A stretch of DNA of 50,419 bases. Source: Methylobacterium indicum. Its GTDB lineage: Bacteria > Pseudomonadota > Alphaproteobacteria > Rhizobiales > Beijerinckiaceae. Where the stretch lies: the NCBI RefSeq assembly GCF_001043895.1, contig NZ_JTHF01000152.1, positions 1 through 50,419 of the forward strand, read 5' to 3'. Below are positions 33,950 through 45,426 of this stretch, piece after piece (the first letter of the stretch is position 1; each line of letters begins with the position of its first letter). A model generated the notes under the pieces. That model searched no databases. It was not told the DNA's origin and was given only the letters and a program-made list of their open reading frames with translations. Both the position numbers and the translations under genes were made by a program.

Positions 33950-34684
33950 TCAGGCCGCCTGCCGGGCGGCCGCGGCGAAGGCCGCGTCGGCGGCGTCGGC
34001 GAGCTTCTCCAGCGTCGGGAAGTGGTAGTCGGGCGTCGTCAGCCGCTCGGGCTCGGGCGTACCGCCGAACCCTTCGAGCCCCTGGCGACGCTCGATCCAG
34101 CAGACGGTGTAGCCGAGGTCCCGGGCGATGCCGATGTCGTGGTACTGGCTCTGGGCGACGTGGAGTATGTCGCTCTGCTTGTAGCCGAGAGCCGATTGCC
34201 GGCCGCGGTTGAAGGCGAAGAATTGGGGGTTGGGCTTGGCGACGCCGGTATCGTCGTAGGTCACGCCGTCGTGGAACGGGCTCCCGAGGGTGTGGGAATA
34301 GAACGAGAAGGCCGAGCGGTCGGCATTGGTCATCGCGACGAGGCGGTAATGCTTGCGCAGGCGCTTGAGCGCCGCCACCGAATCCGCGAAGGCCGGCCAG
34401 CGCAGCACCGAGAGCTGGAACGCGTCGGCATCGGCGTCCGCGTTGGGGAAGCCGAGTTCACGGGCGACGTGACGGTAGACGTCGGCGAAGACCTCGCTCG
34501 AGCGCTCGTAGTTCAGCTCGCGGCCCTTGAGGTACGAGGCGAAGATCGTCGCGTCGCTCAATTCGGCCTGGCTGCGGCCGGACACCGCGCGCAGATGGTC
34601 GAGGATGCCCTTCTCGAAGTCGATCAGGGTGCCGACGACGTCGAAGGTGAGAACCTTGAAGGTATCGAGGGAGGGAGCGGGCAT
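33950..34684 (-). CDS. HAD type II (L-2-haloacid dehalogenase-like) hydrolase
   Basis: 244-residue HAD hydrolase. Motif I is TFDVVGTLID, with the nucleophilic Asp conserved; type II haloacid dehalogenases also lack the second Asp of the phosphatase motif DxD, so Val here is normal for that group. Motif II is MTNAD, motif III a lysine in GVAKPNP, and the acidic end is HVAQSQYHDIGIA. ATG at 34684 has AAGGA 6 nt upstream; an in-frame TTG precedes it. Co-location between an amine importer ATPase and a flavoenzyme suggests a step on an amine-derived compound rather than on a haloacid. Confidence 0.83.
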   Translation of the reverse strand: MPAPSLDTFKVLTFDVVGTLIDFEKGILDHLRAVSGRSQAELSDATIFASYLKGRELNYERSSEVFADVYRHVARELGFPNADADADAFQLSVLRWPAFADSVAALKRLRKHYRLVAMTNADRSAFSFYSHTLGSPFHDGVTYDDTGVAKPNPQFFAFNRGRQSALGYKQSDILHVAQSQYHDIGIARDLGYTVCWIERRQGLEGFGGTPEPERLTTPDYHFPTLEKLADAADAAFAAAARQAA

Positions 34685-34717
34685 GGGTTTTCCTTTTCGC
34701 AACCGACGCGGGGAAGG

Positions 34718-35839
34718 TCAGGCGGGCTCCGCCGGGACGACGATCGTGTCCTGCGGGTGGAGGAGAGCGGTGATCGCGCCGCCGGGGGAGGGAATCGCGA
34801 GGCGCCCGGCATGGTGGGCCGGTTGGCGCAGGGAGATCTCCGGCCCGCCATCGAGGGCGACGAACACCCGCAGGCTCTCGCCCTGGTAGACGACGTCGGT
34901 GACGCGCCCCGTCAGGCGGTTGTATCCGTCGGCGGTCGCGTCGCCGGCCACGATCAGCTTCTCGGTCTGGATCGCCAGCAGCAGGGCCTCGCCCGCCGGG
35001 AGGGGCCGGGCGCTGCGCAAGGCCGTCGCTCCGAGCGCGATCGTGTCGGCGCCGGCGCGGGTGACGGGGACGAGGGTCGATTCGCCGATGAAGCTCGCCA
35101 CGAAGGCGCTCATCGGCCGGTCGTGCAGGCGCTCGGGCGTATCGATCTGGGCGAGCCGCCCGCCGCGCAGGATCGCGATCCGGTCGCTCATGGTCAGCGC
35201 CTCGCGCTGGTCATGCGTGACGTAGATGATGGTGGCGGCGAGCTGGCGATGCAGCCGCCGCAGCTCGATCTGCATCGACTCGCGCAGCTGCTTGTCGAGG
35301 GCCGAGAGCGGCTCGTCCATCAGGATCAGCCGCGGCCGAAAGACGATGGCGCGGGCGAGGGCCACGCGCTGGCGCTGGCCGCCGGAGAGCTGCGAGATCG
35401 ACCGATCCTCGTACCCGGCGAGCTCGACCATCGCGAGGGCCTCTGCCACCCGCTTGCCCCAGCTGGCCTTGGGCTCTCGCCGGGCCCGCAGCGGAAAGGC
35501 GACGTTCTCGGCCACGCTCAGGTGCGGGAAGAGCGCGTAGTTCTGGAACACCACGCCGATGTCGCGCTTGTGCGGCGGCAGGAACGTCACGTCGGTCTCG
35601 CCGAAATGCACGCTGCCGGAGGAGGGCACGGTGAAGCCGCCGAGGATGCCGAGCAGCGTCGTCTTGCCCGAGCCCGACGGCCCGAGAAGGGACAGGAACT
35701 CGCCGGGTGCGACGTCGAGCGTGACGTCGTCGAGGGCCTTGAAGGCGCCGTAGCGCCGGGTGGCGTTGCGGATCGACACGCCGACGCTGCCGCCGGCGAG
35801 CGGCATCCGATTCAATCCTGGGCTCGATCCTGCTGCCAT
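34718..35839 (-). CDS. Polyamine-type ABC transporter ATP-binding protein (PotA-like)
   Basis: 373-residue ATPase. Walker A is GPSGSGKT (53-60), the signature LSGGQRQRVALARAI, Walker B LILMDEPLSALD, and the C-terminal TOBE-type domain (after about residue 280) is present. It energises the PotB/PotC-like channel encoded downstream. The start at 35839 was chosen because the ATG at 35806 would remove only 11 residues and both have weak Shine-Dalgarno sites. It is the first gene after lysR, 101 bp away. Confidence 0.88.
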   Translation of the reverse strand: MAAGSSPGLNRMPLAGGSVGVSIRNATRRYGAFKALDDVTLDVAPGEFLSLLGPSGSGKTTLLGILGGFTVPSSGSVHFGETDVTFLPPHKRDIGVVFQNYALFPHLSVAENVAFPLRARREPKASWGKRVAEALAMVELAGYEDRSISQLSGGQRQRVALARAIVFRPRLILMDEPLSALDKQLRESMQIELRRLHRQLAATIIYVTHDQREALTMSDRIAILRGGRLAQIDTPERLHDRPMSAFVASFIGESTLVPVTRAGADTIALGATALRSARPLPAGEALLLAIQTEKLIVAGDATADGYNRLTGRVTDVVYQGESLRVFVALDGGPEISLRQPAHHAGRLAIPSPGGAITALLHPQDTIVVPAEPA

Positions 35840-35927
35840 CGTGGGGCTGCCTTCCCGTCCGGTGCCGCCGACAGGGGAAAGCTCACAAAAGTAGCGCCTC
35901 CGTTCAATGTCGAAAGAATCCGCAGGC

Positions 35928-35946
35928 CCATAACTCCAGGTTATGG
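35928..35946. promoter_or_regulatory. LysR-type T-N11-A dyad upstream of the transporter operon
   Basis: CCATAAC-TCCAG-GTTATGG is a perfect 7-bp inverted repeat. Its core TAAC-N5-GTTA spans 13 bases (35931-35943), the T-N11-A format of LysR-family operators. It lies about 90 bp before the potA-like start and overlaps the lysR stop codon. As a hairpin it could alternatively end the lysR transcript. Confidence 0.5.
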
Positions 35947-36891
35947 GGCTTCGAAGCACGCCCGGCCCAAGCCGAGCTCCGGATAGAGCCGGTCGACCTT
36001 GGCGACGTCGGCGCGCATCTCGGCGACGAGCCAGTCGCGCACGGCGGCGACCGAGCGGCGCAGGGGCCGCGAGCGCAAGTGGATGAGCTGGCACATCCGT
36101 GCCGTGCGGGTGACGCGGGAGGCCGCCGGCACGAGGTCGCCGGTCGAGAGCCAGTGCGAGACCACGCTCGCCCAGCCCAGCGCGACGCCCTGGCCGAGGA
36201 GGGCGGCCTGCAGCACCACGGCATAGTCGGAGAAGTTGAGCGAGGCGCGCGAGCCGTTCCAGTCGGGTCCCGGATCGACCCCGCCGGTCCACATCGGCGA
36301 GATGGCCGTGAGGTTGACGAAGGTGGTGCGACCGGCGGGATCGGCCTGCCTCCCGGCGCGATAGGCCGGGCTGCAGACCGGCAGCATCACCTCGTTCATC
36401 AGGAAGAGGGCCTCGTGGTCGAGGTCGGGCCCCTCGACGAACCGCATGCCGAGATCGACGTCGTCGACCGGGCCGGCGAGCGCGCCCGGGATGAGCTGGA
36501 AACGGAAATCGACGGAGGGGAACGCCTCCTGCAGGGTGTTGATGCGCGGCATCAGCCAGTGGGTGGTGAAGGCCGAGGACAGGGACAGCGTGACGGTGTC
36601 GATGCCGGTGCGGCGGATGTCGATCTCGCGCAACGCCGCCTCGATGCCCCGGAAGCCGTCCGCCACCCGACGAAACAGGATCGCGCCGTCGTCGGTGAGC
36701 GCGATGCCGTCGCCCGAGCGGTCGAGCAGGCGCACGCCGAGATGGCGCTCGAATTGCGCCATCGCCTTGCTGACCGCCGGCTGCGTCACGTTCAGCTCGG
36801 CCGCCGCCCGGGTGAAGCTCCGGTTGCGGGCCACGGCCTCGAACACGAACAGGGCGTGGTTGGACGGCAGCATGCGTCGGAGCGGGTTCAT
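35941..36891 (-). CDS. LysR family transcriptional regulator
   Basis: 316-residue LysR regulator. The N-terminal helix-turn-helix is NRSFTRAAAELNVTQPAVSK (about 23-42), followed by FERHLGVRLLDR; the effector-binding domain resembles the GcvA/AmpR group. It lies directly upstream of, and on the same strand as, the polyamine-type transporter operon, which is unusual for LysR genes (usually divergent), so regulation of that operon is inferred from position and the T-N11-A dyad. The 105 bp before its start hold no clear motif. Confidence 0.87.
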   Translation of the reverse strand: MNPLRRMLPSNHALFVFEAVARNRSFTRAAAELNVTQPAVSKAMAQFERHLGVRLLDRSGDGIALTDDGAILFRRVADGFRGIEAALREIDIRRTGIDTVTLSLSSAFTTHWLMPRINTLQEAFPSVDFRFQLIPGALAGPVDDVDLGMRFVEGPDLDHEALFLMNEVMLPVCSPAYRAGRQADPAGRTTFVNLTAISPMWTGGVDPGPDWNGSRASLNFSDYAVVLQAALLGQGVALGWASVVSHWLSTGDLVPAASRVTRTARMCQLIHLRSRPLRRSVAAVRDWLVAEMRADVAKVDRLYPELGLGRACFEAP

Positions 36892-36996
36892 GGTCGCAGC
36901 TCGGGCCTCGGTGTCACGGGTCGCGCGTGACGATGCCGCCGGGACGGCTCGTTCGCCACCCCGCGGACGCGGCCTGATCCGGGGCCGACCGCGCCG

Positions 36997-37812
36997 TCAG
37001 CGCAAGAAACTCGACATCGCCGACAGGGCGTTGATCATCCGCACCGCGCTCGCGACGCTGTCGGCCTCGAAGCGGACGGCGCTGCCATCGAGGCGGTGCA
37101 GGCTCGGCCACCCGCAGAACAGGTCGGCGAGCGCCGGGGTCTGGGCGCGGATCTCGACGACGAGCGGCACGGGGAGCCGCAGCGGCGCCGGGAGCGGCCG
37201 GGCGAGCGCGGCGGCGACGCCGGCCCGGATCGCGTCGCGGGACGCCTCGGGCGAGAGGCTGATGCCGCTGTGGCAGCCGGTCGCGCGCTTGGTCTCGACG
37301 AAGACGGTCTCGGGAAACAATTCCCGGTTCTCGGCGACGAAGACGTCGTCGCCGCTCGCCATCGCGACCGGCACGCCGAACGCGCCCGCGAGCGCGCCGT
37401 AGATCCCGGCCTCGCCCATCTCCCGCCCGTTCAGCGCGATCGACGCGAAGGCGAAGCCGTTGATCGTGTGGGCGAGGATTCCCCGGCCATGGGCGCGGGA
37501 ATGGTAGCCGATCAGGCACACCGCATCGATCCCGAGATCCACCCCCGCCATCATGCCCAGCGGGCGCGGCTTGCCCTGGACGGCGCGGGCCCGGGGATCG
37601 AGCAGGTCCGCCGGCATGTTGCGGAAATCGCCGTGCGAATCGTTGACGAGGACCGTCTCGGCCCCCGCCGCGAAGGCGCCGGCGATGGCGGCATTCGCCT
37701 CTTGCACCATCCAGAGGCGCGCCCGGTCGTAGTCGGGCCCGCCGCGGCGGGTCTGGTCGGGATGCGTGACGCCGGCCACGCCCTCGATATCGGTGGAGAT
37801 CAGGACCTTCAC
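36997..37812 (-). CDS. dppA: M55 family D-aminopeptidase (DppA-like)
   Basis: 271-residue zinc aminopeptidase. The start [15 protein letters not shown] carries the Asp8 and Glu10 zinc ligands exactly as in B. subtilis DppA; further ligands are in NDSHGD and IGYHSRAH, and a conserved AHTINGF lies nearby. The family releases N-terminal D-amino acids (D-Ala peptides). GTG at 37812 overlaps the stop of the upstream peptidase gene by 4 bp (GTGA). It is the last gene of the peptide-uptake operon. Confidence 0.87.
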   Translation of the reverse strand: MKVLISTDIEGVAGVTHPDQTRRGGPDYDRARLWMVQEANAAIAGAFAAGAETVLVNDSHGDFRNMPADLLDPRARAVQGKPRPLGMMAGVDLGIDAVCLIGYHSRAHGRGILAHTINGFAFASIALNGREMGEAGIYGALAGAFGVPVAMASGDDVFVAENRELFPETVFVETKRATGCHSGISLSPEASRDAIRAGVAAALARPLPAPLRLPVPLVVEIRAQTPALADLFCGWPSLHRLDGSAVRFEADSVASAVRMINALSAMSSFLR

Positions 37813-38873
37813 GACATCGCTCCGGGGGCGAGGGCCTGCCAGTCGGGCAGCATCTCGGCGAGGGCCCGCCGGCGATGACCGTTGCGGCCGGTGACCGTCT
37901 CGGCGCGCCAGAGCGCGTTCAGGATCGCCTGCTCGATCCCGTCGGCGACCGCCTCGAAGAGCGGGTCGAGATGGGCGTCGTGCAGCATCGCCACCGCCGG
38001 CATCGGGGTGCCGGGGTCCTGCGGCAGCGTGTAGGCGGTCGAGAAGGCGAGCGCGATGTCGCCGCTGCCATGGCCGAAGACCGAGCCGGTGCGGGCAAGC
38101 CCCGCGCCCGCCCGCAGAGCCAGGCGGCGGAGCTGGCGCGCGTCGAGGGGCGCGTCGGTGCCGGCGATGAGGATGATCGAGCCCTTCTCGGGCTTGGCGA
38201 CCGTCCCGGGATCCTCCAGCCGTTCGGCGAGGACCGGGCCCAGCGCCCGGCCGCAGATCCGGAGCTGCGCCGGCCGGCCGAAATTCGCCAGCACCAGGGT
38301 GCCGACCGTGACCATGCGCCCGCCGGCCTCGACCCGCCGCGAGGCGGTGCCGATGCCGCCCTTCACCCCGAAGCTCGACATGCCGCGCCCGGCCCCCACG
38401 GCGCCCTCCGGCACCGCGACGTCGGCGGCATCGTGCGCCTGGCGGTAATGCGCCTCGGCCACGACCATCCGGGCCATGTCGTTGAGGTGGCCGTCGTTGC
38501 ACTCGAAGACGAGCGGGTTCACGGTCGGCAATTCGCGGCCGATGCCGGGATTGACCGCGAGCGCCGCCCGGATCTGGGCTGCCGCCACCGCCGGCACCCC
38601 GAAGGTGTTGGTGAGCGCGATCGGCGTCTCGATGACGCCGAGCTCCTCGAGCTGCATCAGGCCGATCGACTTGCCGAAGCCGTTCAGCACCGCGGCCGCG
38701 GCCGGCACCCGGTCGTGGTAGAGGTCGCCGGCATGCGGACGGATCACCGTCACGCCGGTCTGGACCGCGCCCTCGGCGAGGGTGCAATGGCCGACGGTGA
38801 CGCCCGAAACGTCGGTGATCGCGTCGCGCGGGCCGCTCGGGAGCGCGCCGACGCGGGGAACCCTGTCGCTCAT
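37809..38873 (-). CDS. dmpA: P1 family (DmpA/BapA-like) aminopeptidase, Ntn hydrolase
   Basis: 354-residue P1 peptidase precursor that self-cleaves between Gly231 and Ser232 ([15 protein letters not shown]), matching the autocleavage and nucleophile site of Dmp[20 protein letters not shown] is the conserved family segment. Such enzymes act on L- and D-alanyl amides and on beta-peptides. ATG at 38873 overlaps the permease stop (ATGA), and its stop overlaps the dppA start. Subunits presumably assemble into an octamer in the cytoplasm. Confidence 0.87.
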   Translation of the reverse strand: MSDRVPRVGALPSGPRDAITDVSGVTVGHCTLAEGAVQTGVTVIRPHAGDLYHDRVPAAAAVLNGFGKSIGLMQLEELGVIETPIALTNTFGVPAVAAAQIRAALAVNPGIGRELPTVNPLVFECNDGHLNDMARMVVAEAHYRQAHDAADVAVPEGAVGAGRGMSSFGVKGGIGTASRRVEAGGRMVTVGTLVLANFGRPAQLRICGRALGPVLAERLEDPGTVAKPEKGSIILIAGTDAPLDARQLRRLALRAGAGLARTGSVFGHGSGDIALAFSTAYTLPQDPGTPMPAVAMLHDAHLDPLFEAVADGIEQAILNALWRAETVTGRNGHRRRALAEMLPDWQALAPGAMS

Positions 38874-39772
38874 GCGCGGTCGAGCTTGGGATCGAGGGCG
38901 TCGCGCAGCCCGTCGCCGAGGAGGTTGAAGGCGAGCACGGTGAGGAAGATCGCCAGGCTCGGGAAGATCGCGACGTGGGGCGAGGAGACCATGTCGGCGC
39001 GCGCGTCGTTGAGCATCGCGCCCCATTCGGGCGTCGGCGGCTGCGCGCCCATGCCGAGGAAGGACAGGCTCGCCGCCGTGATGATCGAGGTACCGAGCCG
39101 CATCGTGAAGTAGACGACGATCGACGAGACCGTGCCCGGCAGGATGTGGCGCGTGAGGATGGTGCGGTCCGAGGCCCCGATGCTGCGGGCGGCCTCGACA
39201 TAGGTGGCGCGCTTGAGCACCAGCGTGTTGCCGCGGACCAACCGCGCGAAGGCCGGCACGCTGAACACCGACACCGCCACCACGACGTTGACGAGGCTGC
39301 TGCCCAGGATCGCCACGACGCCGAGCGCGAGCAGGATTCCGGGGAAGGCGAACAGCACGTCGGACAGGCGCATGACGAGGCGGTCCCACCAGCCCTCGTA
39401 ATAGCCGGCGAGCAGCCCCAGCACCGTGCCGATGAGCCCGCCGATCGCGACCGACAGGAAGCCGGTGGCGAGCGAGATGCGCCCGCCGACCAGGATGCGG
39501 CTCAGGATGTCGCGCCCGAGCGGGTCGACCCCGAGCCAGTGCGCGAGGGACGGGCCCTCGTTGATCCGGTCGTAATCGAAGAAGGTCTCCGCGTCGTAGG
39601 GGGCGATCCAGGGTGCCAGGATCGCCACGGCGACGAGCAGGACCACGAAGGCCAGCGCCACGACGGCGACGTGCTGGCGGCGGAACTTGCGCCAGAACTC
39701 GGACCAGGGGGTGCGCACGCCGGTCGGAATCGCGGCGACGGCCTTCGTGGCGGTGAGAGCGGTTTGGGTCAC
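38870..39772 (-). CDS. gsiD: Peptide/glutathione-type ABC transporter permease
   Basis: 300-residue DppC/GsiD-type permease with six hydrophobic segments, the N-terminal [17 protein letters not shown] anchor, [18 protein letters not shown] and the ATPase-contact loop [19 protein letters not shown]. The gene follows gsiC by 7 bp and overlaps dmpA by 4 bp. Confidence 0.9.
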   Translation of the reverse strand: MTQTALTATKAVAAIPTGVRTPWSEFWRKFRRQHVAVVALAFVVLLVAVAILAPWIAPYDAETFFDYDRINEGPSLAHWLGVDPLGRDILSRILVGGRISLATGFLSVAIGGLIGTVLGLLAGYYEGWWDRLVMRLSDVLFAFPGILLALGVVAILGSSLVNVVVAVSVFSVPAFARLVRGNTLVLKRATYVEAARSIGASDRTILTRHILPGTVSSIVVYFTMRLGTSIITAASLSFLGMGAQPPTPEWGAMLNDARADMVSSPHVAIFPSLAIFLTVLAFNLLGDGLRDALDPKLDRA

Positions 39773-39779
39773 GGCCGGC

Positions 39780-40700
39780 TCACTTGTAGCGGATGGTCGG
39801 GTTGATCAGCCCGTAGAGCAGGTCGACGACCAGGTTGATCAGGATGAATTCGAGCGAGAACATCAGCACCAGGGCCTGGATCACCGGGTAGTCGCGCTGA
39901 TTGACGGCATCGACGAGGAGGCGGCCGACGCCGGGCCAGTTGAACACCGCCTCGACGACGATCGAGCCGCCGAGCAGGAAGCCGAATTGCAGGCCCATCA
40001 TGGTGACGACGGGGATCAGCGCGTTGCGCAGGCAGTGCTTGGCGATGACGACCCGTTCCTTGAGCCCCTTGGCCCGGGCGGTGCGGACGAAATCCTCGCC
40101 CAGCACCTCGACGAAGGAGGCGCGGGTGAAGCGCGCCATCACGGCGGCCACCGCCGCCCCGAGGGTCAGCGAGGGCAGGATGTAGTGCTGCCACGAGCCG
40201 GCCCCGACGGTCGGCAGCCAGCCGAGGCCGACAGAGAAGATCTGCATCAAGAGCATCCCCAGCGCGAAGGCCGGGAACGAGATGCCGGAGACCGCGAGCG
40301 TCATCCCGAGCCGGTCCGGCCACTCGTTGCGGTAGACCGCCGAGACGATGCCGATGACGAGCCCGAACGCCACCGCCCAGGCCATGCTGGTGAGCGTCAG
40401 CAGCAGGGTCGGCAGGAAGCGCTCGCCGATCTCGGTCGCGACCGGGCGGCGGGTGCGGATCGAGAGGCCGGCATCGCCCCGCGCCATGTTGAGGAAGTAG
40501 CGGCCGAACTGCTCCGGCAGCGAGCGGTCGAGGCCGAGTTCGGCGCGCACCAGTTCCACGGTCTGCTGGTCGGCATCCTGGCCGGCGGCGAGCCGCGCCG
40601 GATCGCCCGGCAGCATGTGGACGAACAGAAAGACCAGGACCGCGACGATCGCGAGCGTCGGCAGCAGGCCGAGGAGCCGTTTGAGGAAGAAGGTCAGCAT
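39780..40700 (-). CDS. gsiC: Peptide/glutathione-type ABC transporter permease
   Basis: 306-residue DppB/GsiC-type permease. It begins [19 protein letters not shown] and has [14 protein letters not shown], the family N-terminal signature, and the loop [21 protein letters not shown], ending PTIRYK. Together with GsiD it forms the membrane channel for a peptide; the pairing and order with gsiA and gsiB match E. coli gsiABCD. Confidence 0.92.
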   Translation of the reverse strand: MLTFFLKRLLGLLPTLAIVAVLVFLFVHMLPGDPARLAAGQDADQQTVELVRAELGLDRSLPEQFGRYFLNMARGDAGLSIRTRRPVATEIGERFLPTLLLTLTSMAWAVAFGLVIGIVSAVYRNEWPDRLGMTLAVSGISFPAFALGMLLMQIFSVGLGWLPTVGAGSWQHYILPSLTLGAAVAAVMARFTRASFVEVLGEDFVRTARAKGLKERVVIAKHCLRNALIPVVTMMGLQFGFLLGGSIVVEAVFNWPGVGRLLVDAVNQRDYPVIQALVLMFSLEFILINLVVDLLYGLINPTIRYK

Positions 40701-40778
40701 GGCGCCGGTACGGGGAGGAAATGAGGAAGAGGGCCGGGCTGCGGCGGTCGATGCCGCGGCCCAGCCCCCGAACGGGCC

Positions 40779-42338
40779 TTACGGTGCGACCGCGACCTGA
40801 CGGCTGTCGATGTTGCCGTCCGGCATGACCACCACGCCCGACAGGCGCGACGAGGTGGCGTAGAGGTTCTGCTCGATGACGAGCGGCGCCCACGGCGCGT
40901 CCTTGTAAATCAGCTCCTGGGCCTTGGCGTAGAGCTCGGCCCTCTCCTCGTCCTTCGTCGAGACGAGCGCCTTGGCGAGCAGCGCATCGACCTCGGGGTT
41001 GCTGTAATAGGCGGTGTTGTTGAGCTTGGGCGGCCAGGCCTCGGTGGCAAAGAGCGGCCGCAGGGCCCAGTCGGCCTCGCCGGTCGAGGACGACCAGCCG
41101 GCATAGTACATCCGCACGCGGGCGGTTTTCGGGTCGGGGGCGGTCTGCACCCACTCGACGCGCTGGCCGGGCTCGAGCGCCTGGGTCTGCACCTTGATGC
41201 CGACCTGGGCGAGCTGCTGCTGCACGAACTGGATCGCCTTCTGGGCCGTGCTGGTGGTGTAGGCGCTCCACAACGTGGTCTCGAAGCCGTTGGCGTAGCC
41301 GGCCTCCTTCAGGAGCTGGCGCGCCTTGGCCGGGTCGTAGGGCCAGGCGTTCATCGGGTGAGCGTACAGAACGCCGGCCGGCACGATCCCCTTGGCCGGG
41401 CTGGCGTAGCCGCTGAACGCCACCTTGGCCAGCGCCTCCTTGTTGATCGCGTAGTTGATCGCCTGGCGCACGCGCAGATCGTCGAACGGCTTCTGCAGCA
41501 TGTTCATGCTGACATAGCGCTCGATGATCGAATCCTGCGCGATGACCTTCAGCTTCTTGTTCTCACCGAGGCTCTTGGCCTGCTCGTAGGGGAGCGGGAA
41601 GGCGAAGTCGGCCTCGCCGGTCTGGAGCATCGCCGCGCGGGTGCCGTTCTCCGGCACCGGCTTCCAGGTGATGGCGTCGACCTTCGGCAGGCCGGCCTGC
41701 CAGTAATCGGCGAACCTGGCGCCCTTGACGGAATCGGTCTGCTTCCACTCGACGAAGATGAAGGGACCGGTACCGACGGGATGGAACGCGATGTCCTTGC
41801 CCCACTTCTGGAGCGCGGCCGGCGAGATCATCGCAGCGGAGGCGTGCGCCAGCGAGTTGATGAACGGGCCGAAGGGCTCCTTCAGGGTGATGCGCACCAC
41901 GAAGGGGGAGACGACCTCGACCGTCTTGACCCGGTTGAACTGGTTGTAGCGGGCGAGCCGGTTCTCGGGATTGAGCACCCGCTCCAGGTTCGCCTTCACG
42001 GCATTGGCGTCGAACGCCGTGCCGTCATGGAATTTCACGCCCTCGCGCAGCTTGAAGGTGTAGGTCAGACCGTCGGGCGTGACCTCGTAGCTCTCGGCCA
42101 GCACGTTCCTGACCTTCAGGTCCTTGTCGAACTCGAACAGGCCTTCGTAGAACGACTTGGTGACGGCGGTCGTGAGCGTGGTGTTGGTGTTGTAGGGGTC
42201 GAGCGTCTCGGGCGGGACGCCGATGACGAGGACCGGATCTCCGGCGGCGAGCGCGGAGGCCACGGGGCTGGCGAGGAGCCCGCAGAGCAGGCCGGTGGCG
42301 AGGAGGGAGCGAATGAGCATGGGGGTGCCTCGGGTCAT
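40779..42338 (-). CDS. gsiB: Peptide/glutathione-type substrate-binding protein
   Basis: 519-residue periplasmic binding protein of the DppA/GsiB/OppA family (family 5). A Sec signal (LIRSLLATGLLCGLLAS, cleavage near ALAA-GD) precedes VLVIGVPPETLDPYN. Family landmarks are GLTYTFKLREGVKFHDGT and PVGTGPFIFVEW. Start at 42338 is preceded by AAGGA; an in-frame ATG at 42320 (MLIRSLL) is equally possible. The gap to gsiA (215 bp) holds an inverted repeat. Confidence 0.88.
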   Translation of the reverse strand: MTRGTPMLIRSLLATGLLCGLLASPVASALAAGDPVLVIGVPPETLDPYNTNTTLTTAVTKSFYEGLFEFDKDLKVRNVLAESYEVTPDGLTYTFKLREGVKFHDGTAFDANAVKANLERVLNPENRLARYNQFNRVKTVEVVSPFVVRITLKEPFGPFINSLAHASAAMISPAALQKWGKDIAFHPVGTGPFIFVEWKQTDSVKGARFADYWQAGLPKVDAITWKPVPENGTRAAMLQTGEADFAFPLPYEQAKSLGENKKLKVIAQDSIIERYVSMNMLQKPFDDLRVRQAINYAINKEALAKVAFSGYASPAKGIVPAGVLYAHPMNAWPYDPAKARQLLKEAGYANGFETTLWSAYTTSTAQKAIQFVQQQLAQVGIKVQTQALEPGQRVEWVQTAPDPKTARVRMYYAGWSSSTGEADWALRPLFATEAWPPKLNNTAYYSNPEVDALLAKALVSTKDEERAELYAKAQELIYKDAPWAPLVIEQNLYATSSRLSGVVVMPDGNIDSRQVAVAP

Positions 42339-42387
42339 TGGGGCGTCCTTCCGGGAAATCTCGAATTTTGCTTGAATCGATTGCTGG

Positions 42388-42531
42388 ATTTCATCCTGCC
42401 CGCGACCTCATCCTGAGGTGCGAGCGTATGCGAACCTCGAAGGATGGCTCCAGAAGTCTCTGCGATCCCTGGACCCCTCCTTCGAGGCTGCTTCGCAGCA
42501 TCTCAGGATGAGGTCGCGGGTGGGATGAAAT
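42388..42531. repeat. 144-bp inverted-repeat element between gsiA and gsiB
   Basis: Arms of 34 bp (42388-42421 and 42498-42531) match at 31 positions. An inner perfect 10-bp pair, CCTCGAAGGA (42435-42444) and TCCTTCGAGG (42478-42487), is nested inside. The element resembles dispersed palindromes seen in many Hyphomicrobiales genomes. In the transcript it would fold into a long hairpin between two transporter genes and could affect their relative expression. Confidence 0.65.
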
Positions 42532-42553
42532 CTGTCACTCACCTTGAGGACAC

Positions 42554-44464
<1,911 letters not shown>

Positions 44465-44478
44465 TCAGACGATGGCGG

Positions 44479-45426
44479 TCATGAGAAGATGGCGGTCTCG
44501 GGCGTGTCGCCGGCCCGGACGAGGCCGCGATACATGCCCGCGGTGTTGAACGGCATGGCGACGCGGCCCCGCGCATCGACCGCGATGAGGCCGCCCTGGC
44601 CGCCGAGCGGGGTCAGCGCGTCGCGCACGGTCGCCTGCGCCGCGGCGTCGAGATCGAGGCCCGCATAGGCCATGCGGGCGCAGACGTCGTAGGCCGCCGC
44701 CGCCCGGATGAAGACCTCGCCGGTGCCGGTGCAGGACACCGCCGCCGTGCGGTCGTCGGCATAGGTGCCGGCGCCGATCAGCGGCGTATCGCCGATGCGG
44801 CCGGGCCGCTTGTTGGTCATGCCGCCGGTCGAGGTGAGCGCGGCCAGGTGGCCGTTCCGGTCGAGTGCCACGGCGCCGACGGTGCCGAATTTCCGGCGCT
44901 CGTCGAGGGGCGTCCCCTCGTCGTGGTCGAGGCTGACCCGCCCGCCGGCCTGCGCCGCTTCGAGCTGCCGGCGGCGCGCCTCGGTCGAGAAGAAATCCGG
45001 CTCGACCCTCTCGAGGCCGTGGGCGCGGCAGAATTCTTCCGCACCGGCCCCCGCCAGGAGGACGTGCGTGCCGTCCTCCATCACCGCGCGGGCCGCCCGG
45101 CCCGGCCGGCGCACCCGGGCGAGGCCCGCGACCGCTCCGGCCCGCAGGGTCGCGCCGTCCATGATCGCGGCGTCGAGCTCGTGGGTGCCGGCGCTGGTGA
45201 AGACCGCACCGACCCCGGCATTGAACAGCGGGCATTCCTCCAGGAGGTCGACCGCGACGGCGACCGCGTCGAGGGCGCTGCCGCCCTCGCGCAGGCAGCG
45301 TTCGCCGGCGGCCAGGATCTCGGCCAAAGCCGCGTGATAGGGTGCCTCGCCGTCGCTGCCGGCTTCCGGCCGCGCGATCGTGCCGGCGCCGCCATGGATG
45401 GCGAGGACGGGGCGGAGGTCGGTCAT
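44479..45426 (-). CDS. iaaA: Isoaspartyl peptidase/L-asparaginase (Ntn hydrolase)
   Basis: 315-residue plant-type asparaginase that cleaves isoaspartyl dipeptides and asparagine. It self-cleaves before Thr182 in FGTVGAVALD (E. coli IaaA uses Thr179). Other landmarks are HGGAGT, ELDAAIMDG and GRIGDTPLIGAGTYAD, which binds substrate. The ATG overlaps the rpiR stop (ATGA). Location next to gsiA is conserved with E. coli, where iaaA and gsiABCD form one operon. Confidence 0.93.
   Translation of the reverse strand: MTDLRPVLAIHGGAGTIARPEAGSDGEAPYHAALAEILAAGERCLREGGSALDAVAVAVDLLEECPLFNAGVGAVFTSAGTHELDAAIMDGATLRAGAVAGLARVRRPGRAARAVMEDGTHVLLAGAGAEEFCRAHGLERVEPDFFSTEARRRQLEAAQAGGRVSLDHDEGTPLDERRKFGTVGAVALDRNGHLAALTSTGGMTNKRPGRIGDTPLIGAGTYADDRTAAVSCTGTGEVFIRAAAAYDVCARMAYAGLDLDAAAQATVRDALTPLGGQGGLIAVDARGRVAMPFNTAGMYRGLVRAGDTPETAIFS

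Noticed and set aside
33950..34684. Evidence for genuine haloacid degradation
   Set aside because: The fold and motifs fit HAD type II, but the operon context is amine import and oxidation and no halogenated-substrate genes are present.
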